A stretch of 64,000 nt of DNA. Source: Algivirga pacifica. Lineage in GTDB: Bacteria; Bacteroidota; Bacteroidia; Cytophagales; Flammeovirgaceae. The DNA is taken from positions 1-64,000 of the forward strand of contig NZ_BAABJX010000024.1 of the NCBI RefSeq assembly GCF_039543525.1, in the 5' to 3' direction. A program made the position numbers and the translations under genes. Within the stretch, counting starts at the first letter, position 1, and each line of letters begins with the position of its first letter. Under the pieces are notes generated by a model that worked only from the letters and a program-made list of their open reading frames with translations, made no database searches and had not been told where the DNA came from. Shown in pieces: positions 32,620 to 41,190 of this stretch.

Positions 32620-33915
32620 TTAGCCTCTTTCCATCATTTGAGTACGGTGTGCATCCAACTTGATAAAGGTGAACAGCAAAATCGTAAAAGCCCAAAGAGA
32701 GGATCCTCCATAACTAAAAAATGGCAGTGGGATACCGATCACAGGGAATACCCCTATCGTCATTCCCATATTAATCATAAAATGAACAAAGAATATCCCG
32801 GCAACACAATAGCCATACACCCGACTCCCCCGAGAGCGCTGTCGCTCTGCCACTGTAATCAATCGGATAATTAATGCTGCAAAAAGCCCTATCACCATCA
32901 AACTTCCAAAAAAGCCAAACTCCTCTCCTACGGTACAAAAAATAAAGTCCGTGCTTTGTTCTGGTACAAACTCAAACTTGGTTTGAGTACCATTCAAAAA
33001 ACCCTTACCGGTAATTCCACCAGAACCTATCGTAATCTTGGATTGCCATCCTTGATATCCTACCCCCCTCTTTTCGATCTCAGGCTTAAAAAGTACCTCA
33101 ATACGTTTGGTCTGATAAGGACGCAAGACATTCTCCAGAATATAGCCAATACTATAAACAAAGCCGGCACTCATCACCGTAAGTGCTATAATCAAAAATA
33201 CTTGTGTTAAACTCTTTCGAAAAGCATAAACCATCAGTCCACCAAGAATACCCAAACCTAATAAGACATGCCAAAAATGAAAGTCCTCATAGAAGTGCAT
33301 CGCCAAGGCGACAATAAATAACGCTACGAATGTCAATCCAGTAACCATATAATTACTGGAAAAACCCTCCCTATAGATAGCAAAAATAAATGCCGAGAAG
33401 ACCATTGCTGACCCCGTATCTTTTTGTGCCAATACCAATACGGTAGGGATACCTATGATCGTCATAGCCGTGAAAAAGTTGGGACCAATACGGTCCAAAC
33501 GGACACTGGTATCACTCAAATACTTACTTAACGCCAAGGCGACCGCAAACTTAGCAAACTCAGAAGGCTGTATCCGTATAAAGCCAATCTTAAACCAGGA
33601 GGTATTTCCTCCCGCCGTATGTCCTATCAATAATACCCCTACCAAAGCCAATATGATCGCCACATAAATGACATAAGAAAAGGTATCAAAAAACTTATAA
33701 TCAATCACCATAATCGCCGTGATGATCACCCCTGCTCCTCCAATCCACATCAGCTGTTTTCCTGAGTTAAGACTTAAAGAAAAAATACTGGTGGGAGCGT
33801 CCGGCTGGTATACAGCTGCGTAAATACTAATCCACCCCAAAAACACTACCCCCAGATAAATAAATATCAAGGGCCAATCCACATTCTTACCGATACTATT
33901 CCTTCTTGGCTGCAT
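32620..33915 (-). CDS. rodA: Rod shape-determining protein RodA (SEDS peptidoglycan polymerase)
   Basis: A 431-residue SEDS protein, the glycosyltransferase that polymerises lipid II during cell elongation with a class B PBP. About ten membrane helices. Family patterns: NSGKQLMWIGGAG, NTSWFKIGFIRIQPSEFAKFA, VLAQKDTGSAMVF (catalytic-region Asp), TKFEFVPEQSTDFIFCTVGEEFG (in part EQSTDFIFCTVGEEFG) and IPLPFFSYGGSSLWAF. Normal RodA features, so FtsW is less likely. mreBCD and pbp2 are not adjacent in the window; upstream sequence is non-coding. Monocistronic. Confidence 0.93.
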   Translation of the reverse strand: MQPRRNSIGKNVDWPLIFIYLGVVFLGWISIYAAVYQPDAPTSIFSLSLNSGKQLMWIGGAGVIITAIMVIDYKFFDTFSYVIYVAIILALVGVLLIGHTAGGNTSWFKIGFIRIQPSEFAKFAVALALSKYLSDTSVRLDRIGPNFFTAMTIIGIPTVLVLAQKDTGSAMVFSAFIFAIYREGFSSNYMVTGLTFVALFIVALAMHFYEDFHFWHVLLGLGILGGLMVYAFRKSLTQVFLIIALTVMSAGFVYSIGYILENVLRPYQTKRIEVLFKPEIEKRGVGYQGWQSKITIGSGGITGKGFLNGTQTKFEFVPEQSTDFIFCTVGEEFGFFGSLMVIGLFAALIIRLITVAERQRSRGSRVYGYCVAGIFFVHFMINMGMTIGVFPVIGIPLPFFSYGGSSLWAFTILLFTFIKLDAHRTQMMERG

Positions 33916-34046
33916 AGACTAAAAAAAACGAGATATTATTCTTTGTAAAAGGCTTGAAATAATAAGCACTACTTAGGCAGTGTTCATCTCAAAAATAAGA
34001 AAATTCCTATACTTATCAGGACTTCCCCAAGGTTAAGAAAACAAAA

Positions 34047-34077
34047 AAAGTGCCTGAACACCATGGTTCAGACACTT
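34047..34077 (-). terminator. Terminator of accD
   Basis: AAAGTGCCTGAAC and GTTCAGACACTTT pair with one mismatch, and are followed on the minus strand by seven T. It lies 38 bp after the accD stop. Confidence 0.8.
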
Positions 34078-34115
34078 TCATCTATCAGAATTTACTTGAT
34101 ATGTATTCCGTCAAC

Positions 34116-34955
34116 CTACGCCAACATTTTCAGTAAGCTAGTCAACTTCGATTTCAGCTCTCTTCTATTGACAATAAAGTCCAAGAAACCGTGCTCCAAT
34201 AGAAATTCTGCACTCTGGAATCCTTTTGGTAAATCTTTACCAATGGTTTCACGAATAACTCTAGGACCTGCAAAACCAATCAAAGCACCCGGCTCAGAAA
34301 TATTGAAATCTCCTAGCATTGCAAAAGAAGCTGATACTCCACCAGTGGTTGGGTCTGTCATAAGAGAGATATAAGGGATCTTCGCTTCTGACAGCAAGGC
34401 TAACTTAGCCGAAGTCTTAGCCATCTGCATTAGAGAGAATCCAGCCTCCATCATGCGGGCTCCTCCTGATTTAGAAATCATCAGGAATGGAATTTTATGT
34501 TTCAAAGAGTAGTCAATGCCTCTAGCAATCTTTTCACCAACGACTGACCCCATGGATCCACCAATAAAACTGAAATCCATACAACACACAACAAGATCTT
34601 GACCGTTCATCTTTCCAACAGCTGTACGGGCTGCATCTTTTAAGCCTGTTTTGCGCTGTGCTGCTTCAATACGCTCTGGGTATGCTTTGCTGTCTACAAA
34701 AGTTAATGGATCTCCTGCCGAAAGGTTGGCATCCAGTTCCTCGAAAGTATTATTGTCAAATAGAATCTCAAAATACTCCTGCGACCCTATTCTCACGTGG
34801 TATTCATCGTCTGGACAAACATAAGCGTTCTCCTTTAATTCTTTGATGTGAATGATCTTGCCACTAGGAGTTTTATACCATAGGCCATCCGGAGAATCTT
34901 TTTTCTCACTAGTTGGAGTAGTGATTCCTTGCTCTTTTCTTTTAAACCAGCTCAT
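34116..34955 (-). CDS. accD: Acetyl-CoA carboxylase carboxyltransferase subunit beta
   Basis: AccD, 279 residues, forms with AccA the carboxyltransferase that moves CO2 from biotin to acetyl-CoA, the first step of fatty acid synthesis. The crotonase-like core is intact (MDFSFIGGSMGSVVGEKIARG, quoted in part as IGGSMGSVVGEK; SGGARMMEAGFSLMQMAK; DPTTGGVSASFAMLGD; GFAGPRVIRETIG). The N-terminal zinc ribbon has lost its ligands: of four expected Cys only C47 remains, and the first CxxC pair is replaced by TPSG (29-32). Several other Bacteroidota AccD proteins share this, as I recall, so it is a lineage trait. accA is not in the window. Confidence 0.93.
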   Translation of the reverse strand: MSWFKRKEQGITTPTSEKKDSPDGLWYKTPSGKIIHIKELKENAYVCPDDEYHVRIGSQEYFEILFDNNTFEELDANLSAGDPLTFVDSKAYPERIEAAQRKTGLKDAARTAVGKMNGQDLVVCCMDFSFIGGSMGSVVGEKIARGIDYSLKHKIPFLMISKSGGARMMEAGFSLMQMAKTSAKLALLSEAKIPYISLMTDPTTGGVSASFAMLGDFNISEPGALIGFAGPRVIRETIGKDLPKGFQSAEFLLEHGFLDFIVNRRELKSKLTSLLKMLA

Positions 34956-35413
34956 ATTCTAAAAAACTGTGATACAGTAATGGTTGAATGGGTATCGTAT
35001 TTACCCTTTCTCCTCCATATTAAGGTTTAGGAGGAAAACTAATTAATGACAGATGGCTCTGTTGTGAACCATCAAATAGATATAAGTTGTTAATCGTTCA
35101 AATGTAGAACTACAACGAGAAGTTATAAAAAGTACAAAAATCATACATTTTTCTACTTCTTTCAAACCTCCTTTAGGTATTATAGTCCGTAAAGATATTA
35201 TATAATTTTATATTTTATAAGGGATCATATAGGAGTTTTCATTTAGTAAATTGATAAATATCATTTAAATGAATATTTCTTTTTTTAATAGGATTCCTTC
35301 CTCCTAAATAATTGAAAGTTAAGTGAAAAATGTAAGCAAATCTTGAATTTAAGAATATTGTTATTAAACGTAAAAATTCATTCCCTGAAACTATAAAACA
35401 TACCACAGATTCT
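34956..35413. other. Divergent intergenic region between accD and fbaA
   Basis: About 460 bp of AT-rich sequence with no open frame of coding character. The fbaA -7 element is at its right end (35414-35421). Possible accD -7 (TACATTTG on the minus strand, 35099-35106) lacks a good -33. Confidence 0.4.
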
Positions 35414-35421
35414 TATCTTTG
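35414..35421 (+). promoter_or_regulatory. -7 element (TATCTTTG) of fbaA
   Basis: Exact TAnnTTTG match 40 bp before the fbaA start. -33 TTG not evident. Confidence 0.5.
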
Positions 35422-35460
35422 TTTCACATTCACTTTATTATTTAAACCTTACACTTAATT

Positions 35461-36543
35461 ATGTCCACTGATATTAGCAACATCAAGCCAGGGGTAGTTA
35501 CTGGAGAAGACGTAGAGAAAATCTACCAGTATGCAAAAGAAAAAGGATTTGCACTACCAGCCGTTAACGTAGTCAACACTAACTCTGTTAATGCAGTATT
35601 GGAAGCAGCAAAAGAAGCGAAAGGTCCTGTGATCATTCAGTTCTCTAACGGAGGTGCTTCTTTCTTCGCTGGTAAAGCGCTTAGCAACGAAGGAGAGAAA
35701 GCCGCTATCCTAGGAGCTGTAGCAGGTGCTAAATATGTGCACGAAGTAGCAGAAGCATACGGCGTACACGTAATCCTAAACACAGACCACTGTGCGAAGA
35801 AACTATTGCCTTGGATCGACGGTATCATGGAGGCCAACGAAGCGTTCTACGAAGCACACGGTAAGTCTTTGTTCTCTTCACACATGATTGACCTTTCAGA
35901 GGAGCCTTTGGAGGAAAACATCGCGATCTGTAAAGAGTATTTCAAAAGAATGGCTAAGATCGGTATCACACTAGAGATCGAATTGGGTATCACTGGTGGT
36001 GAAGAAGATGGTGTAGACAACACTGACGTAGATTCTTCTAAGCTTTACACTCAGCCTTCAGAGGTAGAGTACTCTTATAACGAACTAAGCGAAGTAGATC
36101 ACAAATTCTTGGTGGCTGCAGCATTTGGTAACGTTCACGGGGTATACAAGCCAGGTAACGTAAAACTTACTCCAAAAATCTTGGATAACTCTCAAAAGCA
36201 CATCGTTGCTGAGAAAGGACTTTCTGAGGACAAGCCAGTGAAATTCGTATTCCACGGTGGTTCAGGTTCTTCTGTAGAGGAAATCAGAGAGGCAATTGGC
36301 TACGGTGTAATCAAAATGAACATTGATACAGATACACAGTGGGCTACTTGGGACGGTGTAAGAGCTTACGAAGCGAAATACCACGATTACCTACAAGGAC
36401 AAATCGGTAACCCTGAGGGTGACGATGAGCCAAACAAAAAATACTATGACCCTCGTAAGTGGATCAGAGAAGGTGAAAAATCAATGGTTCAACGTTTGTT
36501 AAAAGCATTCGAAGACCTAAACAACATCAACACGATTGCTTAA
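35461..36543 (+). CDS. fbaA: Class II fructose-bisphosphate aldolase
   Basis: A 360-residue zinc-dependent aldolase that cleaves fructose-1,6-bisphosphate to DHAP and glyceraldehyde-3-phosphate in glycolysis, and the reverse in gluconeogenesis. Zinc and catalytic regions are visible: LNTDHCAKKLLPW, GITLEIELGITGGEEDG, AFGNVHGVYKPGN and VFHGGSGSSVEEIREA, followed by YGVIKMNIDTDTQWATWDG for DHAP phosphate binding. The length is that of the class IIA (E. coli FbaA-like) group. Codon use is strongly biased compared with its neighbours, which fits high expression. It has its own promoter and terminator. Confidence 0.97.
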   Translation: MSTDISNIKPGVVTGEDVEKIYQYAKEKGFALPAVNVVNTNSVNAVLEAAKEAKGPVIIQFSNGGASFFAGKALSNEGEKAAILGAVAGAKYVHEVAEAYGVHVILNTDHCAKKLLPWIDGIMEANEAFYEAHGKSLFSSHMIDLSEEPLEENIAICKEYFKRMAKIGITLEIELGITGGEEDGVDNTDVDSSKLYTQPSEVEYSYNELSEVDHKFLVAAAFGNVHGVYKPGNVKLTPKILDNSQKHIVAEKGLSEDKPVKFVFHGGSGSSVEEIREAIGYGVIKMNIDTDTQWATWDGVRAYEAKYHDYLQGQIGNPEGDDEPNKKYYDPRKWIREGEKSMVQRLLKAFEDLNNINTIA

Positions 36544-36568
36544 TTTCAATCTGTTGTAGTTTATATAC

Positions 36569-36603
36569 AAAACGGCCATCTAGAAAAAGATGGCCGTTTT
36601 TTT
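36569..36603 (+). terminator. Rho-independent terminator of fbaA
   Basis: AAAACGGCCATCT and AGATGGCCGTTTT form a perfect 13-bp stem followed by T. Confidence 0.92.
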
Positions 36604-36778
36604 GTTCATATTGTTTAATTGAGCTTCGCTCGTTCATAATGTTTAGTTGAATAATTAATGACCTCTTCGAGGTCATCAAGGCCTGTTGAGGGCATATAAT
36701 GATCAATACGAAGTATTGATAAAAATACTCAACTAAACATTATGAACGAGCGAAGCTCAATTAAACAGCATGAACAAA
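36603..36778. repeat. TTTAGTTGA / micro-hairpin inverted repeat between fbaA and a convergent TPR gene
   Basis: The most complete copy. In order: GTTCATATTGTTTAATT, GAGC-ttc-GCTC (36621-36631), GTTCATAATGTTTAGTTGA, GACCTC-ttc-GAGGTC (36660-36674), a central GCCTGTTGAGGGC, ATCAATAC-gaa-GTATTGAT (36702-36720), TCAACTAAACATTATGAAC, GAGC-gaa-GCTC (36748-36758), AATTAAACAGCATGAAC. The two halves are inverted copies of each other, but the internal stems differ. Confidence 0.88.
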
Positions 36779-36779
36779 G

Positions 36780-38366
36780 CTATTGTGCAGAAAGCTGCTC
36801 AATCTGCTCATCAATTACTTTGACCGCTTTATGTGTAGATGCTTTCGCGCTATTCATCAGTATTTTGGCTTGCTTATAGTGTGCTAAGGCTTCTGAGGCT
36901 TTCTTTTTTCTTTTCGCATCCCCTAGCTCCTTCACAGATAAAGCATATTCTAGAGAGTAGCTCCCGTAAAAACGCTTTTTCATTTTTGAGGCTTGCTCCA
37001 ATAATTGATAAGCCTCTTCTTCTGTGCCTTCTTCTTGTAGCTTAAACCAAGCAGAACATGCCAGGTTTTCAGCGTATAAACCATGATCCTTACCCAAAGA
37101 CTTCATCACACCATCTGTCGCTACTTTATGCAGAGGCTTTGCTTTCTCATACTGCTGAGTATCGGTATACAACCTTACCAACTTCGTAACTCCTTCCAAA
37201 TATGCTGGATGAGACACTGATAAGTGCTTCTCCATCATATTGGTTGCCTTCTGGTAATATTCTTCCGCCTGAGGGATGTTATCGATGGCTGCCGATAAGT
37301 CCGCTATTTCCATCAAGGTTTGCATATGAGGCAGGCTAGATTCCTTATAGATCAAAAGTCCTTTCTGATAAAAGGTAATTGCTTCTTCCTGACGATTACC
37401 CTTGATCAAGTTTTTGGCAATATGCTCATATTGCTTGGCGATTTCCTCGCTTTCCTCTCCATGCGCCTTTTTCAATAATTCCAACTCTATCAACTGGAAA
37501 TCATAAATTGCATCATACCCTTTAATTGCTTCCAGTTTATGAATGCTGTATTGTAATGCTTTTTGCTCCTTGGCGATATTATCGGCTGAGTGCTCCACAT
37601 AACTCTTCAAGTCCTGAGTCATCTGCTCCTGATTTTTCAGGTGCTCGTAAATCAAAGCTCTCTGCTGATAGGCCATCGATAACCACCCATTCAAAGAAGC
37701 CTTGCTCAATACCTCAATTGCCTCGTTACTATAAGCTAATGCTTGCTCTTGCTTTTTGATATGAACATACAAGTTTGTTGCTTCCAGCAAGACTTTTGCG
37801 TATTGCTCTCCAGCTCCCTTGTATACTTCTTTACTTAAAGGAATCAACTTCTCATAGTGCGATAGTGCCATATCATATACTTGCATACGGGAATAAATCA
37901 TAGAAGCATTCTGCAGCGCCGTAATGTATAGCGGAGATTTAATACCTTTTGTTCCTTCTATAATTGGAAGTGCTGCAGTAAATATCTTTGCTGCCTCTTC
38001 ATAACGTCTCATGTTCATTAACACCTCACCCATATTTACTTGCAATTCTGCATAAGGTGCTGTTCTATCATTCCCGGTTTGTGTCAACTTGGTTGACAAA
38101 GAAGTATAATAGGTATAAGCGTTATTGTAGCGCTTCAGCTTTTCATACGATTGTGCCAAGTAGTTCAGTGTTTCAAAAAACTCTGGAGTATTACTTTGGT
38201 CACTCCCCATCATACGGGCATCTTGGAGTAACTTAATGGCATTTTTGTAATTACCACTTTGAAAAGCGGCTTTTCCTTGTTGATAATTGGTATTAAAGTC
38301 TTGGGCGATTAACACGTTGAATGATAAACTACACGCAATCAGTAAAAAAGCTTTTTTAAGATTCAT
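36780..38366 (-). CDS. Secreted tetratricopeptide-repeat protein
   Basis: A 528-residue periplasmic or secreted protein. It has a signal peptide (MNLKKAFLLIACSLSFNVLIAQD) and then TPR helices throughout: GKAAFQSGNYKNAIKLLQDA, LAQSYEKLKRYNNAYTYYT, YEEAAKIFTAALPI, YDMALSHYEKLIPLSKEVY, QEEAITFYQKGLLIY, IPQAEEYYQKATNMMEKHL, YEKAKPLHKVATDGVMKSL and others, at least eight. The later units resemble kinesin-light-chain-type TPR. No catalytic domain. It is likely a protein-interaction scaffold. Monocistronic; no neighbour suggests a partner. Confidence 0.82.
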   Translation of the reverse strand: MNLKKAFLLIACSLSFNVLIAQDFNTNYQQGKAAFQSGNYKNAIKLLQDARMMGSDQSNTPEFFETLNYLAQSYEKLKRYNNAYTYYTSLSTKLTQTGNDRTAPYAELQVNMGEVLMNMRRYEEAAKIFTAALPIIEGTKGIKSPLYITALQNASMIYSRMQVYDMALSHYEKLIPLSKEVYKGAGEQYAKVLLEATNLYVHIKKQEQALAYSNEAIEVLSKASLNGWLSMAYQQRALIYEHLKNQEQMTQDLKSYVEHSADNIAKEQKALQYSIHKLEAIKGYDAIYDFQLIELELLKKAHGEESEEIAKQYEHIAKNLIKGNRQEEAITFYQKGLLIYKESSLPHMQTLMEIADLSAAIDNIPQAEEYYQKATNMMEKHLSVSHPAYLEGVTKLVRLYTDTQQYEKAKPLHKVATDGVMKSLGKDHGLYAENLACSAWFKLQEEGTEEEAYQLLEQASKMKKRFYGSYSLEYALSVKELGDAKRKKKASEALAHYKQAKILMNSAKASTHKAVKVIDEQIEQLSAQ

Positions 38367-38654
38367 AATCGTATGATTTTCAGTCTAGCAGGATACTCTT
38401 GTGGTGATGTTGGACAGCATAACACTATTTTGGACTTTACGCCTAATAAATCCAAATAAAAAATATTAATAGTGATATTTCGCTCTTTTGTATATACTTT
38501 ATTTAATAGTAAACGATATCTTTTTTTAGATATTACTTATTTTTATAGCAATATACATTCCAAAAATAATTTAATCTTTGGGGTATCCTATTGTATTCAA
38601 GTAATTTACTTTACTAACACTAATCATCATACACTTTTAAATATCTAGAATAAT

Positions 38655-40871
38655 ATGCTTAAAAAAGGATTAAGCTTACTACTAGTAGCTTTGCATGTTT
38701 CTGTGGCACTAATGGCCAGCAGTCCCAAAAAGCCATACGACGAAGGAATGTGGCTGCCAATCTTACTCAATTACGATGAAATGAAAACTTTAGGATTGAA
38801 GTTATCTCCTGAAGAAATCTATGACGTCAATAACTCCTCTCTAAAAGATGCCATCATTAACTTCGGTGGATTCTGTACAGGTGAAATCGTATCTGACAAA
38901 GGAATGATTTTCACAAACCACCACTGTGGATATGACGGGATTCAGTCAGTAAGTACAGTGGAGAAAAACCACTTGAAAGATGGTTTTTGGGCTTCTAGCT
39001 ATGAGGAGGAGATTCCAATCGAAGGGCTTTTCGCGAAGTTCCTTATCCGTATTGAGGATGTTTCTGACAAAATCAACAAAGAGCTAGGTGACCTGAAAAT
39101 GCAGGATCGCTCTAAAAAAGCTACGGAGCTAATGAAGCAGATGGAAGAAGAAATGTCAAAAGACAACGAAGGCTATGAGGTAGATGTAAAGCCTTTCTTT
39201 GACTATAACCAGTTCTTCCTGTTTGTTTATGAGAAATATGACGATATCCGTCTGGTAGGTACTCCTCCAGAGGCGATTGGTAAGTTCGGTGGAGATACTG
39301 ACAACTGGATGTGGCCAAGACACACCGGTGATTTCTCTATCTTCAGAGTATACGCAAGCAAGGATAACAAACCTGCTAAATACAGCAAAGACAACGTTCC
39401 TTACCGCCCAAAACACCACCTTCCGGTATCAATTAACGGAGTGAAAAAAGGTGATTTTGCGATGGTAATGGGTTACCCAGGGTCTACAGACCGCTACCTA
39501 TCTTCTTACGGGGTAGAGCACCAAATCGAGACATTCAACCCATTGTTTGTAGAAATGAGAGATGCTCGTCTGAAAACATGGAGAAAATTCATGGATGCCG
39601 ACCCAAAAGTTCGCCTGCAGTATGCTTCTAAGTTTGCTAGCACAGCCAACTACTGGAAATACTTTATTGGTCAAACGAAAGGACTAAAAAGGCTGCACGT
39701 ATACGAGCAAAAACAAAAAGAGGAAGAGGAATTTGAAAATTGGGTAGCAAAAGACGCTTCACGCCAAAAAGAATATGGAGAGGCGATGGACATGCTAGAA
39801 AAAGGCTATAAGGACAAAGAAACATTGACCAGAGGGCTTATTCTCTTCACCCAAGGTGCCAGAGCAGTAGAAGCAATGACATTGGTAAATATGTTGAGTG
39901 CTTATGCACAAGGACAAGTGCCTGCAGAAAATGTACAGGAAACGATTGAAAAGCACTTCAAGGACTACAATAAAGAAACCGATCAGGCGCTTTTCGCAAC
40001 AATGCTGAAAAAGTACAAAGAAGTGTTGGATCGTCCTGAGAACAGCGTACTGCCAACGCCTTCTATTTATACCATGATCGATACGGCTTACAATGGCGAT
40101 TATGAAAAATTTGCTCAGGCCGCTTATGACAGCAGCTTCCTAACTTCTAAAGAAGGAGTCGAAAGTATGATGAAGAGCATGGATCAGCAGAAAATGGGAG
40201 ATGATCTATTGGTACAATCCATGAATTCCTTTACACAGGCATTTCTGCAGGTGAGAGCTTCTGGTGCGGAGTCACAAGCAATCATCGATGAAGGAAACCG
40301 CTTGTACGTAAAAGGTATTCTGGAAAGAAATACTGCACTACCAGAAAAAGAACAGCAAAAATTCTATCCAAACGCCAACTTCACCATGCGTTTGACTTAT
40401 GGTACCGTAAAAGACTACTTCCCTGGAGATGCTATGTTCTATAGCTACTATACGACTGCTCAGGGACTTCTTCAAAAAGAAGATCCTAAAAATCCTGAGT
40501 TTGTTTTGCCTAAAGAGGTAAAGGAAAAAGTCGTAGCAAAAGACTATGGAAGATATGCTGACGTTAACGGACAGCTAAGAATCGGTTTCCTAACCAACAA
40601 TGATATTACTGGTGGTAACTCTGGTTCTCCAGTAATCAATGCCAACGGTGAACTGATCGGATTGGCATTCGATGGCAACTGGGAAGCGATGAGTGGTGAT
40701 ATTGCTTTTGAGCCAAACTTACAGCGTTGTATCAACGTGGACGTTCGTTACCTATTATGGTTGATTGATAATGTATACGGCTGCAAGCACATTATCAACG
40801 AACTGGATATTGTAGAAGGCAAAAAGGCTAAAGGAAAGCCTTACGAAGCACTAATGCCTAAGAAGTACTAA
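38655..40871 (+). CDS. S46 family dipeptidyl peptidase, DPP7-like
   Basis: A 738-residue secreted serine peptidase that removes N-terminal dipeptides in the periplasm. The signal peptide ends near residue 21. The catalytic triad by family pattern is H90 (MIFTNHHCGYDG), D226 (RHTGDFSIFR) and S656 (GGNSGSPV). The residue that separates DPP7 from DPP11 (673 in the Porphyromonas enzymes) is Gly674 here, in LAFDGNWEAMSGDIAF. DPP11 has Arg there for acidic P1, so this copy should be of the DPP7 type with broader, hydrophobic preference; that is inference from published structures of the family. Followed by a repeat and a terminator. Confidence 0.93.
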   Translation: MLKKGLSLLLVALHVSVALMASSPKKPYDEGMWLPILLNYDEMKTLGLKLSPEEIYDVNNSSLKDAIINFGGFCTGEIVSDKGMIFTNHHCGYDGIQSVSTVEKNHLKDGFWASSYEEEIPIEGLFAKFLIRIEDVSDKINKELGDLKMQDRSKKATELMKQMEEEMSKDNEGYEVDVKPFFDYNQFFLFVYEKYDDIRLVGTPPEAIGKFGGDTDNWMWPRHTGDFSIFRVYASKDNKPAKYSKDNVPYRPKHHLPVSINGVKKGDFAMVMGYPGSTDRYLSSYGVEHQIETFNPLFVEMRDARLKTWRKFMDADPKVRLQYASKFASTANYWKYFIGQTKGLKRLHVYEQKQKEEEEFENWVAKDASRQKEYGEAMDMLEKGYKDKETLTRGLILFTQGARAVEAMTLVNMLSAYAQGQVPAENVQETIEKHFKDYNKETDQALFATMLKKYKEVLDRPENSVLPTPSIYTMIDTAYNGDYEKFAQAAYDSSFLTSKEGVESMMKSMDQQKMGDDLLVQSMNSFTQAFLQVRASGAESQAIIDEGNRLYVKGILERNTALPEKEQQKFYPNANFTMRLTYGTVKDYFPGDAMFYSYYTTAQGLLQKEDPKNPEFVLPKEVKEKVVAKDYGRYADVNGQLRIGFLTNNDITGGNSGSPVINANGELIGLAFDGNWEAMSGDIAFEPNLQRCINVDVRYLLWLIDNVYGCKHIINELDIVEGKKAKGKPYEALMPKKY

Positions 40872-40874
40872 GCT

Positions 40875-41016
40875 TCTGTTGAATCGTTGAATTTCTCCTT
40901 CGGAGAGTTGAATTGAGCTTCGCTCCATTACATGGCGTCTTGATTTGAGTTGATTCGTTGATTGATATATACTACACTCGTCCAACAATTCAACTCGAAT
41001 CAACGATTCAACAAAC
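40875..41016. repeat. GTTGAATC / micro-hairpin repeat after the S46 gene
   Basis: GTTGAATCGTTGAATT, CTCC-ttc-GGAG (40895-40905), GTTGAATT, GAGC-ttc-GCTC (40915-40925), a centre, then the inverted words AATTCAACTCGAATCAACGA and TTCAACA. Confidence 0.82.
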
Positions 41017-41027
41017 ATTCCTATTAG

Positions 41028-41078
41028 AGGAGTAAAGAGAAAGGATATTTACACCAATCTCTTTACTCCTTTCTTTTT
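41028..41078 (+). terminator. Terminator after the S46 peptidase gene
   Basis: AGGAGTAAAGAGA (41028-41040) pairs perfectly with TCTCTTTACTCCT (41058-41070), followed by TTCTTTTT. Confidence 0.85.
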
Positions 41079-41190
41079 GAAATACATGTTTATAACTTTC
41101 GTTTTATTTTCAGCTAAACATTAAACCGTTTAGTGTTGATCAAGTTATATTTTTATCCATAGTATTTTTCTAGTCACAAAGTATATACAA

